DNA of 64,000 nt from NCBI RefSeq assembly GCF_028389875.1, contig NC_084665.1, positions 19,810,001-19,874,000 of the forward strand. The letters are read 5' to 3'. Shown here one piece after another: positions 50,101 to 63,400 of this stretch. A program made the position numbers and the translations under genes. The stretch comes from Rhea pennata (taxonomy: Eukaryota; Chordata; Aves; Rheiformes; Rheidae). The notes beneath the pieces are model-generated. The model was not told the origin of the DNA. It did no database searches and saw nothing but the letters and a program-made list of their open reading frames with translations. Within the stretch, counting starts at the first letter, position 1. Each line of letters begins with the position of its first letter.

Positions 50101-51939
50101 AGTACTAAAAATCATGTTGGCAATAATATTCTGCTGTTGTATGCATTTATTTTCCATATATAAACATACTGTTTTTCAAGTGGTGTTGTTACAGGAAACT
50201 TGATATATGTATTAAAGTTTATTGAAAAAATATAAATATCTTTCTCTTGCAGATAGTTCTGGATATGCTTAACCCTCAGGCTGCTTTGCCTGTTATATAC
50301 CCAAGTCTTAAACATGGTGGTGTGTGTGCTGTGTATTTAGCGAAGTAAGTATTTAATTCTGGCATTTACAAATTTATTCAGGCATAACGTAAAACTGTTT
50401 TAAAATTTTTTTTTTAACATATACACCTAACATTAATTAAGTGTTTAACAAAAAAAATTGTTTGAGGGGGAGGGGGAGGGGCTGCACTTGGTATAAATTA
50501 CACTTGACTAAAACCTATTATCTTTAGTTAGGGAACACTCTCACTATGGGCAGTAGAAGTTTTCAGTTAACAACATCCTCAAAATAATTGTGTATTGTTT
50601 TCCAATTCAGCAGTCAGATTTCCAGCTCCTTTACCCTAAAATTGAAGGACTCATACCAACTCAAAAGTAAAGCATATGACAAAGGCAATAGAATTCAGAC
50701 CAGCAGTTGATCTATTGGTTTCAGTTTTCAAAATATTGCCTTATCCTTTGCATTTCTCCAAAAGCATCACACAGGTTATTGCCCTTTTAGACAGAATACG
50801 GACCTGCAAGCTCCCTTTTTTGTGTGAAAGGATCATTGATGTAACACACAGAAATTGGTTAGTACTCCCTGCTAAAATGAAGAATTGCAAGTCAATCCAA
50901 ATAGCGGAAACCCAAGAAAATATTGAGGAAGAACCTCAACAAAAAGAACACGAAGAAATCCATTTCAAGGATCAAGTAGTTCTTAAAGAAACTGAAGACG
51001 ATGGTAAGAACATTACTGTTAATGCACGACACTGTTACTGAAATTTGATAGTATATAAGGATATAGTGAAGGCAAAGTCTATAGGAAGAGGCAGTATCTT
51101 TTCTTAGATCAGCTGATAGTCTCATGAAGAACAGACAAGCTTTTAGAAAATCTTTGCCTTACCAGGTTTGAAAAAGGATATATTAATGGCTACTGGAATT
51201 TAAATATCTTAATAAAAATCTAAACTAGAAAACAAATTGCAGTCTATAAATTAAGAATGACTGTCTTTTCATTACTGTTCTGAGCTACTTTTTATGCATA
51301 TAAAACTCATTCCTCCATTCTCAGCCTATTGCTGCTTTAAAGGACCCTGATGTGTTTAAGGATTCCATGGAGGGGATGTGCTTTAGTTTGTAATTTTTGT
51401 TTTTGCTATTCTGGCAAAACCAAAAAAAACCCCACATCATACTAATATAGATTTGCAAAACCCATATTAGAGCAAAAAGGTCTGAATGTACTGGTAAGTG
51501 ACAATGAAGCAGCTTAACAGAAGTAAAAAGAAAGTGAAAACATAGCATAGAAAAGTAATATATACACTTTGGTAACTCTAAGTCTGATGTCTATACTTTT
51601 TAAACCTGTTGGAAAATTAAAAATTTTTTTTTTCACAGAATCACTTTCTGACAACGTTGAAACATATTCCTCAGTGCCTTACACTGCTAGACCATCCTAT
51701 TGGCAGGAGGCTCATTCAGGTGAGAAGTTTGGAAAGTATTTTTATCTTAAATGTTTAGTGATATTTTATTTTCAAAAATTCTATTTTTGTGCCAGCATTT
51801 GACATGTTGCTATATAATGAAATCATAAAACTTATAACAATAAATTATTGCATATTGAAATACTGAAATAGTAACATGTTTTGTTTTTTAATTAGCATTC
51901 CTCACCAAACTGAGGAAGTTTCAACCACCACTTTCTTGA
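44120..51939 (+). CDS. TRMT61B: TRMT61B, mitochondrial tRNA/rRNA adenine-N1 methyltransferase, 7 coding exons
   Basis: AdoMet-dependent m1A methyltransferase of mitochondria; family members act at tRNA position 58 and on mt-16S rRNA. Exons: 44120-44659, 44740-44842, 48847-49037, 50253-50344, 50765-51003, 51639-51719, 51896-51939. All introns are GT-AG; total 1290 nt, 429 aa (human about 477). The start ATG at 44120 gives an Ala/Arg-rich, acid-poor N terminus suited to mitochondrial import. Residues about 160-215 begin the catalytic fold. Motif I is [16 protein letters not shown] (197-212). The post-I acid is in LSYDIRED (222-229) and the motif IV-like segment is [12 protein letters not shown] (276-287). 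An acidic, weakly conserved insert (exon 5) precedes the conserved end [21 protein letters not shown]. Intron 1 is only 80 bp and GC-rich. An internal in-frame upstream ATG (44063) would extend the protein by 19 residues but lacks family support. Confidence 0.95.
45695..45718. repeat. Poly-A tract in TRMT61B intron 2
   Basis: About 24 A with no polyadenylation hexamer close upstream, so it is a simple repeat rather than an evident retrocopy. Confidence 0.8.
51765..51770 (-). terminator. SPDYA: Candidate SPDYA polyadenylation signal
   Basis: Minus-strand AATAAA, the first canonical hexamer downstream of the SPDYA stop (52197), about 430 nt away. If used, the SPDYA 3' UTR would run antisense across the last TRMT61B exon (51896 to about 52005) and stop just short of exon 6. 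Variant hexamers closer to the stop could be used instead. Confidence 0.4.
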
Positions 51940-51980
51940 TGTTGCGGAGATGTCAGCTGCTAATTTGAGTATTTTATCAG

Positions 51981-51991
51981 AATAAAATAAA
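51981..51991 (+). terminator. TRMT61B: TRMT61B polyadenylation signals (tandem AATAAA)
   Basis: Two overlapping AATAAA hexamers start 42 nt after the stop codon, predicting a very short 3' UTR ending near 52,005. That is about 190 nt before the SPDYA stop codon on the other strand. Confidence 0.8.
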
Positions 51992-52196
51992 ATGTTACAA
52001 AATGACTACTATGTTTTGCAAGTTGTTTAACTTTTAACGCATTACTGCTTTGATTTTTACTGCATGTGAACTTTGACATTCCATGAACAATTTGAAGGAA
52101 AAGGTTTTAACAGAATCAATCACATATGATACTGCTATACAATGCAGATTTTTACACAAAGAACAGAATCTCTGTTTCTGTTTCATTTGATGTACT

Positions 52197-55100
52197 TCAT
52201 TCTTCATTTCTTGTAAACCAATCCATGGATTTGTCTTGGTTCAGGGTGCTACCTCGTCTCCTTTTGTTGGACAGGCTGTGATAGTCTGCCAGAAATTAGG
52301 AGAAAAAAATATTTGTAAGAAAAAGAAAATGGATCAAATTCTGCCCTCTGAATTTAAGTGAAATGGCTGCTGACTTTACTGGTTGGTGGCTCTCAATATC
52401 TTTATGAAATATGTTTGCACAACTGCAGTAGAAACTGAAATTCACTGAATTTGTGGCTCTTGATAAAGCTGCATTGATTTCAAGAAAAAGACCAGTTGTT
52501 GACAAGCGTATCTTTGTTTCATTTCCAGCAACCATACTGAAAGTTCTCTTGTTATGAACTTTGTTTTGAACATTTGAGAGTACTTTGTACATACTGAACA
52601 AAACTTATGACCTTTGTCAGATATAAAACGCAATAGCTAGTAAAAATACTAGACTGAAAAAAGGAGGAACAGAAGCATTTAGAGTCTCACATAAAAGTCT
52701 CCATATATGCATATAGTAATGTTTAACAAATCAAATTTATGAAATAGTGTATTGTAGCCATCTGACTAATTCTATATCTCAAAGAATATTCAAATGAAAA
52801 ATTTTCATGGTTGAAGGGGTCCCTTTGGAATCACAGTTGTACTGAAGCTGTCAAAACCAATAACAATCCTATTATAATAGTGAAAAGTTGGATATTAATG
52901 AGGACATAGTCAAATAAAAAAATAGAGATGTAAATCAATTATAACCCTTTAATCTCTCATGCTTAGAATTTTGCACTGCTTAAGCACACGTATCTATCTT
53001 TGTAGAACTGAGGCTTTATAAAGCTCCCCCAGGCGGTTTACATCTTAACTGTGTTACACTCATAACGAGAAAATAAATGATTAATGTTCGCCCAGTAACT
53101 ACTATATGTAATGGAGGCTTCCCATAAAGAGGCTCAGGTGACTAATTTTAAATAGCTTGTTGTGCAAAGATTCTATTACATTACATAATTTTAATTATAA
53201 ACTATTGTATTTTTTCTATTCAAGTCCATACAGTCATAAAATGAAATTAATATAAATGCTGTCAAAGACTGAGGTACATGTAAACAAAAGTCTGAAGAGT
53301 TGATTTAATGTGCCACCAAACTGACTAGTATTTGAGGAGCCTGCCCTCCTCAAATTTCTAAAAACACTGCTCACACCAAAATCTTTTAATTCACATGACG
53401 CACATCATTATTTTCACTTTCTTCTAACCAATTATAAATGTTTAAAATATGAATCTAAATTTAATTTAGAATGCAAGAATACAGTCTCTAAATAGCCTAG
53501 AACACATTCCAAAACCTGCTAGAGTAGGTAAGGATAATTTGAACAGACTCAGAATATAAAGCAGTTGCTACTTGTGGGAAGTCAAAACTGACAGATGAAA
53601 AAAGAATGGGAAGTCTTGGTGAAGCAAGATATATTATCCTAGTTGTGGTAGAGAAAAAAAAAACATAGTTTTGCAAAAATGGCTTCAGATGAGATACCAG
53701 CTTTTAAACAGGCAGGTGATTTTCCCTATACCAAAACATCTAAGGCTGTTATCTCTTTACTATATTTTATCCAAAATGAAGAAAGAGAAGCACACAGCCT
53801 ACATACAAGTGAAGTTAATTGACTACATGCTGCTACTGCATCATTAGCAGTCAACTAGATGTTTTCACTTTTTTTGTAAATATCAAATCACAGTGGTGTT
53901 TTTACTTTAAATTGGATTTGGAAGAGGAGGCTAAGGTTTTAGGAGCTGTAATGTTTTTTTACATTAGGAACCATTTTGTTACACTGTCCTGCTAATGTTC
54001 CGTTACATCAAAATTGAGAAATCTTGGCAGAATACAAGGATGGCGCTTCTGTTGCTGTTGCCTTCATTCACCAACTCAGTAAATAGTTAAAACATTTGGG
54101 AAGCTAACAGCCTTCCTCAAACATTACAATGACACATAAGCAAGTATACATGTGAAGTTTTTTCTCATTTTCCATTTGGTTATAATAAAACAAGAGAAAT
54201 AATATGAATTACAGTAACTATAGAAAAATAAAGATATAAGAGAATCACACTGTATAAATGAAACAATCTATGTCAGTAAAAATCCATGTAACAGGGTTTC
54301 TGCTAACACAGTAGAGTTCATGTCTTGATTTACCAAGAACATAGCAGTCCCTTTAGAAGACAAGGGCAGATATGACCTTAGCTGCATAGAGCATGTACAT
54401 TGTTTAGGGGTGTTTATAAATGATATAAATACTTTTATACAAATACCTGTGATTAACTGATACTGATCTAAACCAACTAACTGAAATTTACTTGCAGTAT
54501 TAAACCATACCTTGCGCATAAGAAAAAGGAGGGTCAACCAGCATTTTTTCAATTGGAAAGGTATCCTTCAAATCCTGAGACAGATGTGTTTCCATCATCT
54601 CCAAAGTGCCAGTAGATGAAGAGGAAGATGATGATAATCCCAGTCCTACAAATCTTCCTTTCTTACCACAAAGCAAGCAGTCTACAGGAGTGGCACTAGG
54701 TCCTCGTGGCAGCTGTACTTCATCTTTATTATAGTTTCTCACAGCTCCACTGTGGTGCATAGAACGTTCTCGCTGCCATATGTAATGTGTTGGAGCAATA
54801 GCCATTACCTATCGGAATAGCCATTACATCAGAAACCATAAAAGTAACTGGCAAATGTACAGCTGAAAAAAGGGGTCCAGTTTATGTGTGGCAGAGAATT
54901 AAGAATACACAGTTGAAGTGGATTATCATCTATCCTCTATCTGCTTCTGTCTCATTAGAAAGTTTGCTATCCTAGTAAAGGATAACTGAACCAATTACCA
55001 ATCAGATGTTGAAACACTACAATTTACAGCCCTATATATTCACATAAACCGTCACAAATGGCAGTTTATGCTGAAGATTATATCTTTCATTGATTATTAA

Positions 55101-58100
55101 ATGTGATCCAGATGCTGGCTCACAAAACCTCTAAAGTAATGATCACTAGAAGCTGGGAGGGTATGCTGGAAAAAGTACTGTACACTTGCCTCCTTCCCTG
55201 TACTTTCTCTATATGCATCTAATCTCATCCTCAGAGATAGAATGTTGGAATAAATGGCATTTTGTTTTCCACAAATTATAGTACAAACTACATTCCTGTA
55301 ATATATCAGAGCTTTTCCAGATAAGAGGTATTCCATCTGAAAAGTGAGGAATGTCTTTTTCCGCATTACATTTGAAAAAATGTAGGTTATAACAATGCAT
55401 TAATAGCAAAAGAATGTTAAAAGTTTGTCCTTTCTTTTTTTTTTTTTTTTTTTTTTGAAATGCATGAAAAACTCTTAACTTACACAGTCAAGTAAAGTTA
55501 CACTACTAATTTTGATGAGATTAAAATCTAACACGAGGTCCTAGATTTTTTATTTGAAGGTCTTATTTCATGTACTTTTAATTTGTAAAGCAGACACAAA
55601 AATAAATATTTATAAAATGAATTAAGCAAAGCAGCCAATGATAAATTTTAACTAAAATATTTGCATAAAACAGAAGGACTCTGTCAATAAAAACTTTACT
55701 TTTAACTGTAGCACAATGCAAAATACTACAGTTTACCTTAAAAGTAGTTTCAAATACTGTATTTAGAATGCAGAAGAACTTTGAAAGAAGATAAATGGGT
55801 CATGACATTTTAGCTGCCTCTTTTCTTCCCCATAGCTTATCTACACATTTTAGAGAATAAATTACTTCTACAGAGCTAGATTGTTAGCTGGTATCAATTA
55901 ATGTAGTTGCAGCAGCTACAGTATTAAAACCCTCCCTACCTCTTCACAGCAACGTCTGCTTACAATAGCCCTGTAGTCAATTCTACTCCACAGTTGATCT
56001 CTTAACTTTAAGAAATCAGGGAAGAGTTTTCTCCATGTTTTTCCCAAAGCCCATGGGAAAATGTCATATTTTGATTCTTCATCATCTTCTTCAACTGTAT
56101 TTGCCAGATACCTTCAAACATATATGTTTTTGTCTGTAAACATTATTCATTCTCAAATTACTATATTAGTATTATTTTAACATTACAGACATTAATTTTA
56201 AAATATTTCTTTTTCCTAATATTGTGAGAAAAATTCCTAACAAAACACAGCCTTCTTTCAAGACTCTCTTAAGAAACCCAATCTTTATCCTTTGGGTTAA
56301 TATAAACTTACAGGAAAGTAATAGGAAAAATGCTTTACCCTAAAGTTGGCTGAATGAATAAGTATATAAAAACTAACATATCCAAACAGCTTTCTCCAAA
56401 CTAGCAATATTTCCTTGCATTAAAATGAACAGTTTCTGACTGATTTTCTAAGTAAAACTTAAAACTATTTTGTAGAATTTTAGATTTTAAATGTTCTGCT
56501 TTATCAATTTTAGCTATTCTCAGGAGATCATGTTTCTTACATTAAATTAGCAGCAGAGAACTAAATATAGATCAACCTTCATGTAAAAATGAAAACCTCA
56601 AATTAAATTTTTAATGTTCACATTTATTTATTCCTTCAAGATGCACCACTTTCTTTCTTGTTCTTCTCGTCAGACAATAGGAAAATATTTTACCTCCTAT
56701 GAAGCCACCTTATACTGAACTCCTATAAATCCTGAAAAAATTATAACTTTCAGTTTCCTCCCCATTTTTCTCATTTGCTCTTAATCTCAGTCTCCTCTTT
56801 AGTCCCACTCACTCTAGACTTCTTGTTCCTTTATAATCCTCTCTCTCCTGTGGTCTGGCTTTTGTCTCCTTCAGTGAAGTCAAATGGTTTCCTCTTTAGT
56901 GCTCTATGGATGCTCTCAGGAATACCATTTATCATAGAAGAAACAGCCATCTTTCTCTCTGCATTACTATCCAAACCAGAGCCGCTGAGGACCGCTCTTA
57001 AAAAAAATGATGAACTGAGCTCCAAAACACTGCGAAAGAGCATGCTGAATCACTCTGTAGGTATAGCACACATGCTTGGCCAAATGTGGGTAGATTATAT
57101 AGGCTTGGTAAAGATAGATTCCTAGATGCACTTTTGTTTCAAAGCATAGGAGTTTTAGAACGATTCAGAAGCAAATAAATTCACAGATATTCTCTACCTA
57201 CATTTTTAAAGTTGACTGAATCATGTTGACAAAATCTTTCTCATAAAGTTATTCCTGAGGTGCACACCATAATGAAACACTTGAATACAAATAACTTAAA
57301 AGCTAACAAAAATATAAATTGGGTATTATGATAGGAAGTGTGAGCCTTAATATATTGCCATATATTGTCCTACACAGATTCTTTTTCAATGCTTTGAAAA
57401 GTTCACAGAATTTACAGTTCTATAGACAGAAGAAGTCTCATTGCAAGTAAGAATTACCAGTGCTATAAACAGGGGAATAAACTAATGCAAGGCTTATGGT
57501 AACAAAACCAGATAATTTAAAAGTACTTACAGAGCAACAAAGAAATTGATTCTGGTATGCTCATTTATTGTGAAGTTAGCCCTCTTGAAATAAACGAAAG
57601 TCATTGCCAAAAGATACTGTTTTAAAATGTAAAATGTTACATTCATTATTATGCATTAATGTATTGTTTCACTATAACATTTCCTGTATATTTATCATAT
57701 TTATCTTGCATCAAAATATTCTGTATATTCTCATCAATGAGAAAAGCATAAACTGAGTTTCCTGAAGCTTCAATATGAAAACATTAGAAAAAACATAGTC
57801 TGTATTCACATTACAGTATCAAGTGATTGAGAGCAGACTTTCATTCAAAATGTAATCTCTTGACTAAGAAGAAAATACACTTACTTTGTCTGCGATTTTA
57901 CAGCAACAGTCCATCCACAGAAAGTCTTGAATTAGATCATCGTCTGCAACAAAAGTTGAAGCATTTCAAGCAATAAAATTGCTTTTCATAGAAAATGTAT
58001 GTAAATATGTAATGCACGATCCTTTTACTAAGATAATTAAAGGAAAGAAGCTAGATTTATCAGTAAAGAATAGAGAAACCAACAGGAGAAAGAGATTAGA

Positions 58101-59008
58101 TTTGAAAAAAGAAATACACGAGAGAAGACAACAAACTATCAGAAAGGCAAGGCAGAAAACCCAGTGAAGGCATTTTATTCTCAGTAGTAGCAACTGAAGA
58201 TGAAAAATCACCAGTATTTCTTCCATTTAATTAACTTTTTCATGTGTACATGATTCCCTCTGATGATGTACAATTATTTCCTATGAACCATAGACTGTTG
58301 AGATCTCTGTGCCTTGATTACCTGGCAGCAAATTCTTTCTCTGATTGATTCCTCTACTGAAGATTTGAATAAAAGCCCAAAAGAAGTCTTCAGCTATTTC
58401 TCAGTCTCTTCACCAAATTAAGTAAGTACAAACATTTATATGAAAGATACAAAAGAGATGTTAGAACTCCTCAGCTTTTCTTCCCATTCCACTTCTCTCC
58501 CTAAATTTTTGTTTCCATAATAACTTGTTTATAAGGCTGTGAAGTCCAGCCTTTTTTAAACCTATGTAAAACAAAAGTACTGTTTTATATTTTTAAAGTT
58601 TTGTTGTAATGTAAGAGAAAATAGAAAGAAATTAAACACTAATATACAACAAAAAAATATGTTTAGACAAAGACATGGCTGTCAGTGTCTATGTAAAAAG
58701 GTCTCTCAAATTATCATTCTGTTTAGGTAACATACACACTTACTACTGTTCAATCAAACATTGATACATATTATTATTAACCTACCAAACAATTTAAAGA
58801 AAGCTGTCATTTCCTGACGCTGAATAACTAGACATGGTCCCTTTGGATGTTTATGACTAGGAACCTTTTTTTCACAATTTTCATGACAATCTTTAAAAGT
58901 AGGACGCTTTAGTCTAATAAGGTTTTTTTGCTGATGTGATCTGGATGCACTTGATTTTACGTGAACAGTGACAGAGGGAGGTGTCTGACACACCAGATTG
59001 TGTCTCAT
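52197..59008 (-). CDS. SPDYA: SPDYA (Speedy/RINGO A, cyclin-like activator of CDK1/CDK2), 6 coding exons
   Basis: Activates CDK1 and CDK2 without T-loop phosphorylation and acts in G1/S and meiotic progression. Coding exons: 59008-58786, 57943-57885, 57616-57531, 56111-55940, 54808-54511, 52285-52197. GT-AG throughout with consistent phases; total 927 nt, 308 aa (human about 313). The N terminus [17 protein letters not shown] is basic. The Speedy (RINGO) domain spans about residues 60-200, with [47 protein letters not shown], an acidic EEDDEES loop, [15 protein letters not shown] and SRRCCEE. Exon 5 carries [22 protein letters not shown] and a seven-Ser run (239-245). The last exon ends [12 protein letters not shown], matching the family tail. 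The ATG lies 18 nt inside its exon (acceptor before 59026), so a non-coding 5' exon is required, probably in the CpG island near 60,160. Confidence 0.94.
54797..54827 (-). repeat. Short direct repeat across the SPDYA exon 5 acceptor
   Basis: The 12-mer GTAATGGCTATT (minus strand) occurs at 54827-54816 and again at 54808-54797, 19 nt apart. The second copy is the first 12 nt of coding exon 5. The acceptor CCGATAG between them has little polypyrimidine. Confidence 0.85.
55435..55456. repeat. Poly-T tract in SPDYA intron
   Basis: About 22 T between coding exons 4 and 5 of SPDYA (poly-A on the sense strand), with no poly-A signal nearby on the minus strand. Confidence 0.8.
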
Positions 59009-59859
59009 TTTGGTAAGTAAAGGTTCCTGTTAAAAAAAAAAAGAAGAAATTAACTACGAAAAATAATGTCAACTTGAGCAGTACTTCTCTGTATTTGTTG
59101 TGTTTAAATCAAGTGTTTTCAGTAGAGCTTGTATGTCAGGTGGTAGAGAAATCCATTGTATCAGTAGTAATTATCTGAATCTTGTGCTTAAAGGGAACTA
59201 TGTAGATTTCTTTAATGTAGTTCTAATTAGATAAAGCTCTTTTCAATGCAAGGAAAATTTACGTTTCTTTTTTTCCTTAAATATTTTTTTAAAAAGTCCT
59301 TTATTTGAAAAGTTGCAGATTGTCAAATCCACACAGCCCCTGAACACATACTTAAGCCTTACAAAAAATATTATTACATTCTTGTGATTGTGGTTTTTAA
59401 TAATATTCATAGACCTAATGCCAAAGAACTATAATTAAACCAGAAGATATTAAACTATTCAGCTCTTAAATTATTTTTTAAATATTTGGTTATATATATA
59501 TGGAAATCAAATTTCTTTTATGAGAGAGAATCTGAAGCTATAACCAAGGAAGACACCAGGCAGCGTATGAGCACAGTCTCTATGGACAGCAGACAGGGGC
59601 ATCTTTGTACAACAAAGTATTTTGAGAAGGTTTATCTGGGGGAAGCTGTCAATTACCACTCCAGAGGCAAAAATCGGCTACTAACCCTCAGCAGGAGGCA
59701 GTGATGACTCCTACAGGGGCTAATTCCCCCACCCCCCCAGCAGGCTAGCTCGGGTAGGAAGTGACCGCCGGGCACGGAGCACTCTCACATCTTCAGCACG
59801 TCCCTGCAGGATACCGAGTGGGCTCAGGCAGGCTCAGAGCAGCCCACCTACAATCAAAA

Positions 59860-59938
59860 AATAAAAATAATTTAAAATTTAATTTAAATTAAAAATAAGT
59901 TATATTTTTTTTTAAATAATTTCATTTAATTTAAAAGC
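59860..59938. repeat. AT-only low-complexity block flanking the SPDYA CpG island
   Basis: Almost pure A/T with palindromic ATTTAAAT-like words (TTTAAAATTTAATTTAAAT type) immediately left of a GC-rich promoter. In transcript terms it lies just inside the first SPDYA intron. Confidence 0.7.
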
Positions 59939-59939
59939 C

Positions 59940-60420
59940 CTCACGTGTGGGTGTGGCTAGAGCCCCTCAGGGAGGGCGGTGCGCCGCGCCGCTCACCGCC
60001 CATTACCTCAGGCCGGGGCGGGCTGCGCGGCGCCTCAGCTCCGCACGCGGCCGAGCGCCCCGCCTCCCAGCTCGAAATGGCGCTCCTCGCCGCCAATCGC
60101 AGCGCAGGAGGGAGCCGCCTCCGCCAATCGGAAGGCGAAGCCCGCTCACCTGCCTTACCTCTCTGCCGCACTGAGGGTGCTAGGCCGGGTGGGCTGGGGT
60201 GGGAAAGAGAGGGGGAGGTGTTGGAGCGTCCTCCCAACCAATCAGGAAAGGGGAGCGCTGTTGCTAGGCGGGTGCGGGCAGGGCAGGGCAGAAACCTGGT
60301 TTAGGGGCCGCCGGGTGGTGGTGTCGGCGGCTGAGGCGGGTTGGCCGTCCTCTCCCGGCCTGGGAGGAGCGGGGGCACGGGGCAGGGAGGGGGTGCCCCA
60401 GGAAGGGGCACAAAGTGGCG
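59940..60420 (-). promoter_or_regulatory. SPDYA: SPDYA CpG-island promoter with 5' UTR exon candidates
   Basis: GC and CpG rise sharply here. Three CCAAT boxes (NF-Y type) are at 60093-60097, 60124-60128 and 60238-60242. The first two are 31 bp apart, about three helical turns, and all match the plus strand. A CACGTG E-box is at 59942-59947. Minus-strand donors that could end a non-coding first exon are GAGAG|GTAAGG (exon end 60159), CAG|GTGAGC a few nt further, and TGAG|GTAATG near 60,007. The acceptor partner is before 59026. No TATA box is seen. Reads on the plus strand (119-156 codons) are GC artefacts. Confidence 0.7.
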
Positions 60421-60449
60421 CGTTTATAGGAAATAATGTTAAAAAATAA

Positions 60450-63400
60450 AAAGTTGATTCAGGAAAAAAAAAGGGGGGGTTATGCGGTTCGATGCTCTAT
60501 TCCTGTTTGCTCGTGTATAAGAAGTGGTGTAATGTGATGACGATGTAATGAGTTTTTGTGTTTCTGGGTGCACACGGGTAAGTAGGATGCAGCTCTTTTT
60601 TCCCCTCCTTCCTGGTTCCCCAGAAAAGCTTGGAAACCCCAACCCGGCAGAGCTCAGATTGCAGCAAAGAGAGACATTGTGGATCTAAAAATCTCTTGTT
60701 TTGCAGTTTTGCTTAGCGTGGGCCTGTGTGCAAGGCAAAACGCTGCAGCTGGGGTTTAGAGCATGTTGGAAATGCGTATTTTCTGCAGCTTGGCCCCAAT
60801 GGAAAGTTTGGGGTGCGCTGGTGTCACAGCCCTGCACCGAGCAGACTGGGGCACGTCCAGGTTTGGTGATGGGAGAAGAGGGGCCCTGGCTACACAGCAC
60901 GGTTCTTCAGTGCAAAACGTGGCTGTGCTGCCTTGCTGGGTTTGTTGCAGTTGCCCTTTCCAGTGTAAGAAGCCAGCTTAAAACCTGATTCTGCTGCTGT
61001 CCGACAACATTGTAAAAGTTTCTTTAAAACATCTCTGCAAAAAAACACAGCCCATAAGAGAGAAGAAAATACAATTACTCCAAAGGAGGTTAAAAGCACA
61101 AATGCAGTATCTTATTATTACTTTTCCAGGCAAGCAAGCACTTACATGTAATACTGTGCAATTAGCCTAATGCAGCCTATTGAAATGTAATAAAAAGAAT
61201 GAAAAATTTTCCCAACAGGTAAGATTCCATGTGAAATCTCACTGTTGTCTTGAAGATGGCAAGAAATACATCCAGTTTCATTGCTTCCTCCTAGACAGGC
61301 CAATTAAAGGGCAATGGGTCTCATTTGCTATGGTAATGACAGGACAGGTCTCTTTACTATTCCTTCATCTTTTATTAACACTTCACTAGATATGTATGTT
61401 TAGATGCTCCAAGCTAGTGATTATATTTGGGAAAGGTCATATCAACTTTCTGATCCTGTACTCCAGAGGGGGAGAGAATGTATCAAACAGTAAGTATGAA
61501 CTAACACCATCTCTGTGGAGAATATGCCCAAAGCAAGAGACCTGGCAGCAGGGAGCAGATAAATAAATCAGAGAGAAGTCTGTTCCACTGAGGTTCTCTC
61601 TTCAAAAACATGGGTTTTTACAAGTTGGGTCCACCTGCGTCAAGTTGATTTTTCTATTTTTCTCCCCAGAATTTACGATATGTGCATGCTGCCCTTTGTG
61701 CATAACACTATTCATCTAAGGCCCTAAAAATACTTTTCAGTTAGTTGCCATTCACTTGGCAACTGTGGAAACTGAAGAAAAGTTATAAAAACTTCTGTAA
61801 TAAACCATACAATTTAGGAAGCTAGCTTCAGTCTTTTTTTTTTTTTTTTTTTTTTTTGCGATACTGGAAAATGTGGAAGTGCTATGATAACTCTGAAGTG
61901 TTTGCATTCTTGTATTTTTCATCTTCAGATTGTATCCTTTACCTTATCAATATAAGGGAGTTTGCAAAGTTTGAATGTTTTGGGGTTCTATTTCTTTGGA
62001 GCTTTTTCCTTTCTAGAATGGATTTTTGGGGGAGCTAGTGATTCTGCAACAAAGTATTAAAGGGGTTTGTTTGTTTGTTTGTTTTTCCACTTGCTCAGGT
62101 CTGTTAACAATCAAGCTATTCAACAGATACTGTGATCTGCTCTTGGCAACCCCTGCTGCACCTGTGCCTGGACCCCAGGACCTGGGACTGAGCTCTGACG
62201 CAGAGCCCAGCTGCGTAACACTGGCCCAGACTCTTGAACAAATCGTAAAGGTGTGAGAAAGTCTGCAATTTTACCTTTCTTATCTTGTGGGACTCTACAG
62301 ACTGAGGTGGGATTGTCGAGAGAGGGATGACTGAAGGATTCAAGAGGAAAAACATCAACGTGGAAAGGTATCGAGTCCTAAAGGAAAAATCTATACTATA
62401 TTAATTACAGTTTTTTAAATGCTTTTTCAATTCTTCCAATAATACCTAGAATGTAATTTTACTTCTCTGAGTAACTCACTGGACATCAGGGGGCACTGCT
62501 TCACTACAAGCAATTTAAATGGAAATCATTTGTCTGATTTCATATAATGGATTTAGCACTGCTTTATGTTGTCCAGGTAAATCAGTTTAGCTCATTTTCA
62601 CGTGTATGATATCACAGTGTGAACTGCTTTTCTAATATAACCAGTAAGACTTGGTTTTGAATTCTTATATCTTGCTTTTTGCAAGGTTTCTTTTCCCACA
62701 AATATTATGGAACCGAGTTGTTTAAATACAGTAGCTAGGTCCAAAAGGGGCAGGTTCAAAGCATTTTTTTCTTCTAAATGAACAGACAATCCTATTTTTT
62801 TTTTCAGTTACTGAGTTGTTTACATATAGATTCAGAAGCCTGACTGAAGGAAAAATACCTTTTTTTTTTCTTTCTTTTAACATTTGTAAGGTAGGAAAGC
62901 TTTTATGTCTGTCCTTTCCAGTGAAGTTTTTTTTTTTCCTTTGAGAAAGATAAAGTAGCATTGGAAGAGCACCAGATACTACTTTTCAAAGGAAGGCATG
63001 AAGAAGAAACACTGACTTCTTTAAATATGAACCATTGTTCAAAATATTTTTTTTCAGATGATAGACTCTTCTGACCTATTGTAAAGTGTGAAAAGGGAAG
63101 TATTGAAAGATGTAAAGAGGAAAAATAGATCTGTTCCTTGTAAACAGTACTGTTGACCTTGCTGTGGGGAAACCAGCCTCCCATTCGAGTATGTTCTAGA
63201 CAGAGCACACGCAAGATGACAGCTTGATTCCTAAAGATAAATAATTAAATTGAAGCTTTCAGGTAAAAAGCAAACTTTGGACAAGCAATAACACTTTCAT
63301 AACAAGGGGTACAATGCACTGATTACTGGTGATAGATGTGGGTTCAGGTTCATACTACTTTCATGTGAGAAGGAAGAATAAGGATTGAGCTGAGTTTTGT

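Noticed and set aside
59945-60449. Overlapping plus-strand frames of 75-156 codons in the SPDYA promoter
   Set aside because: GC-rich promoter artefacts with no family similarity or splice support.
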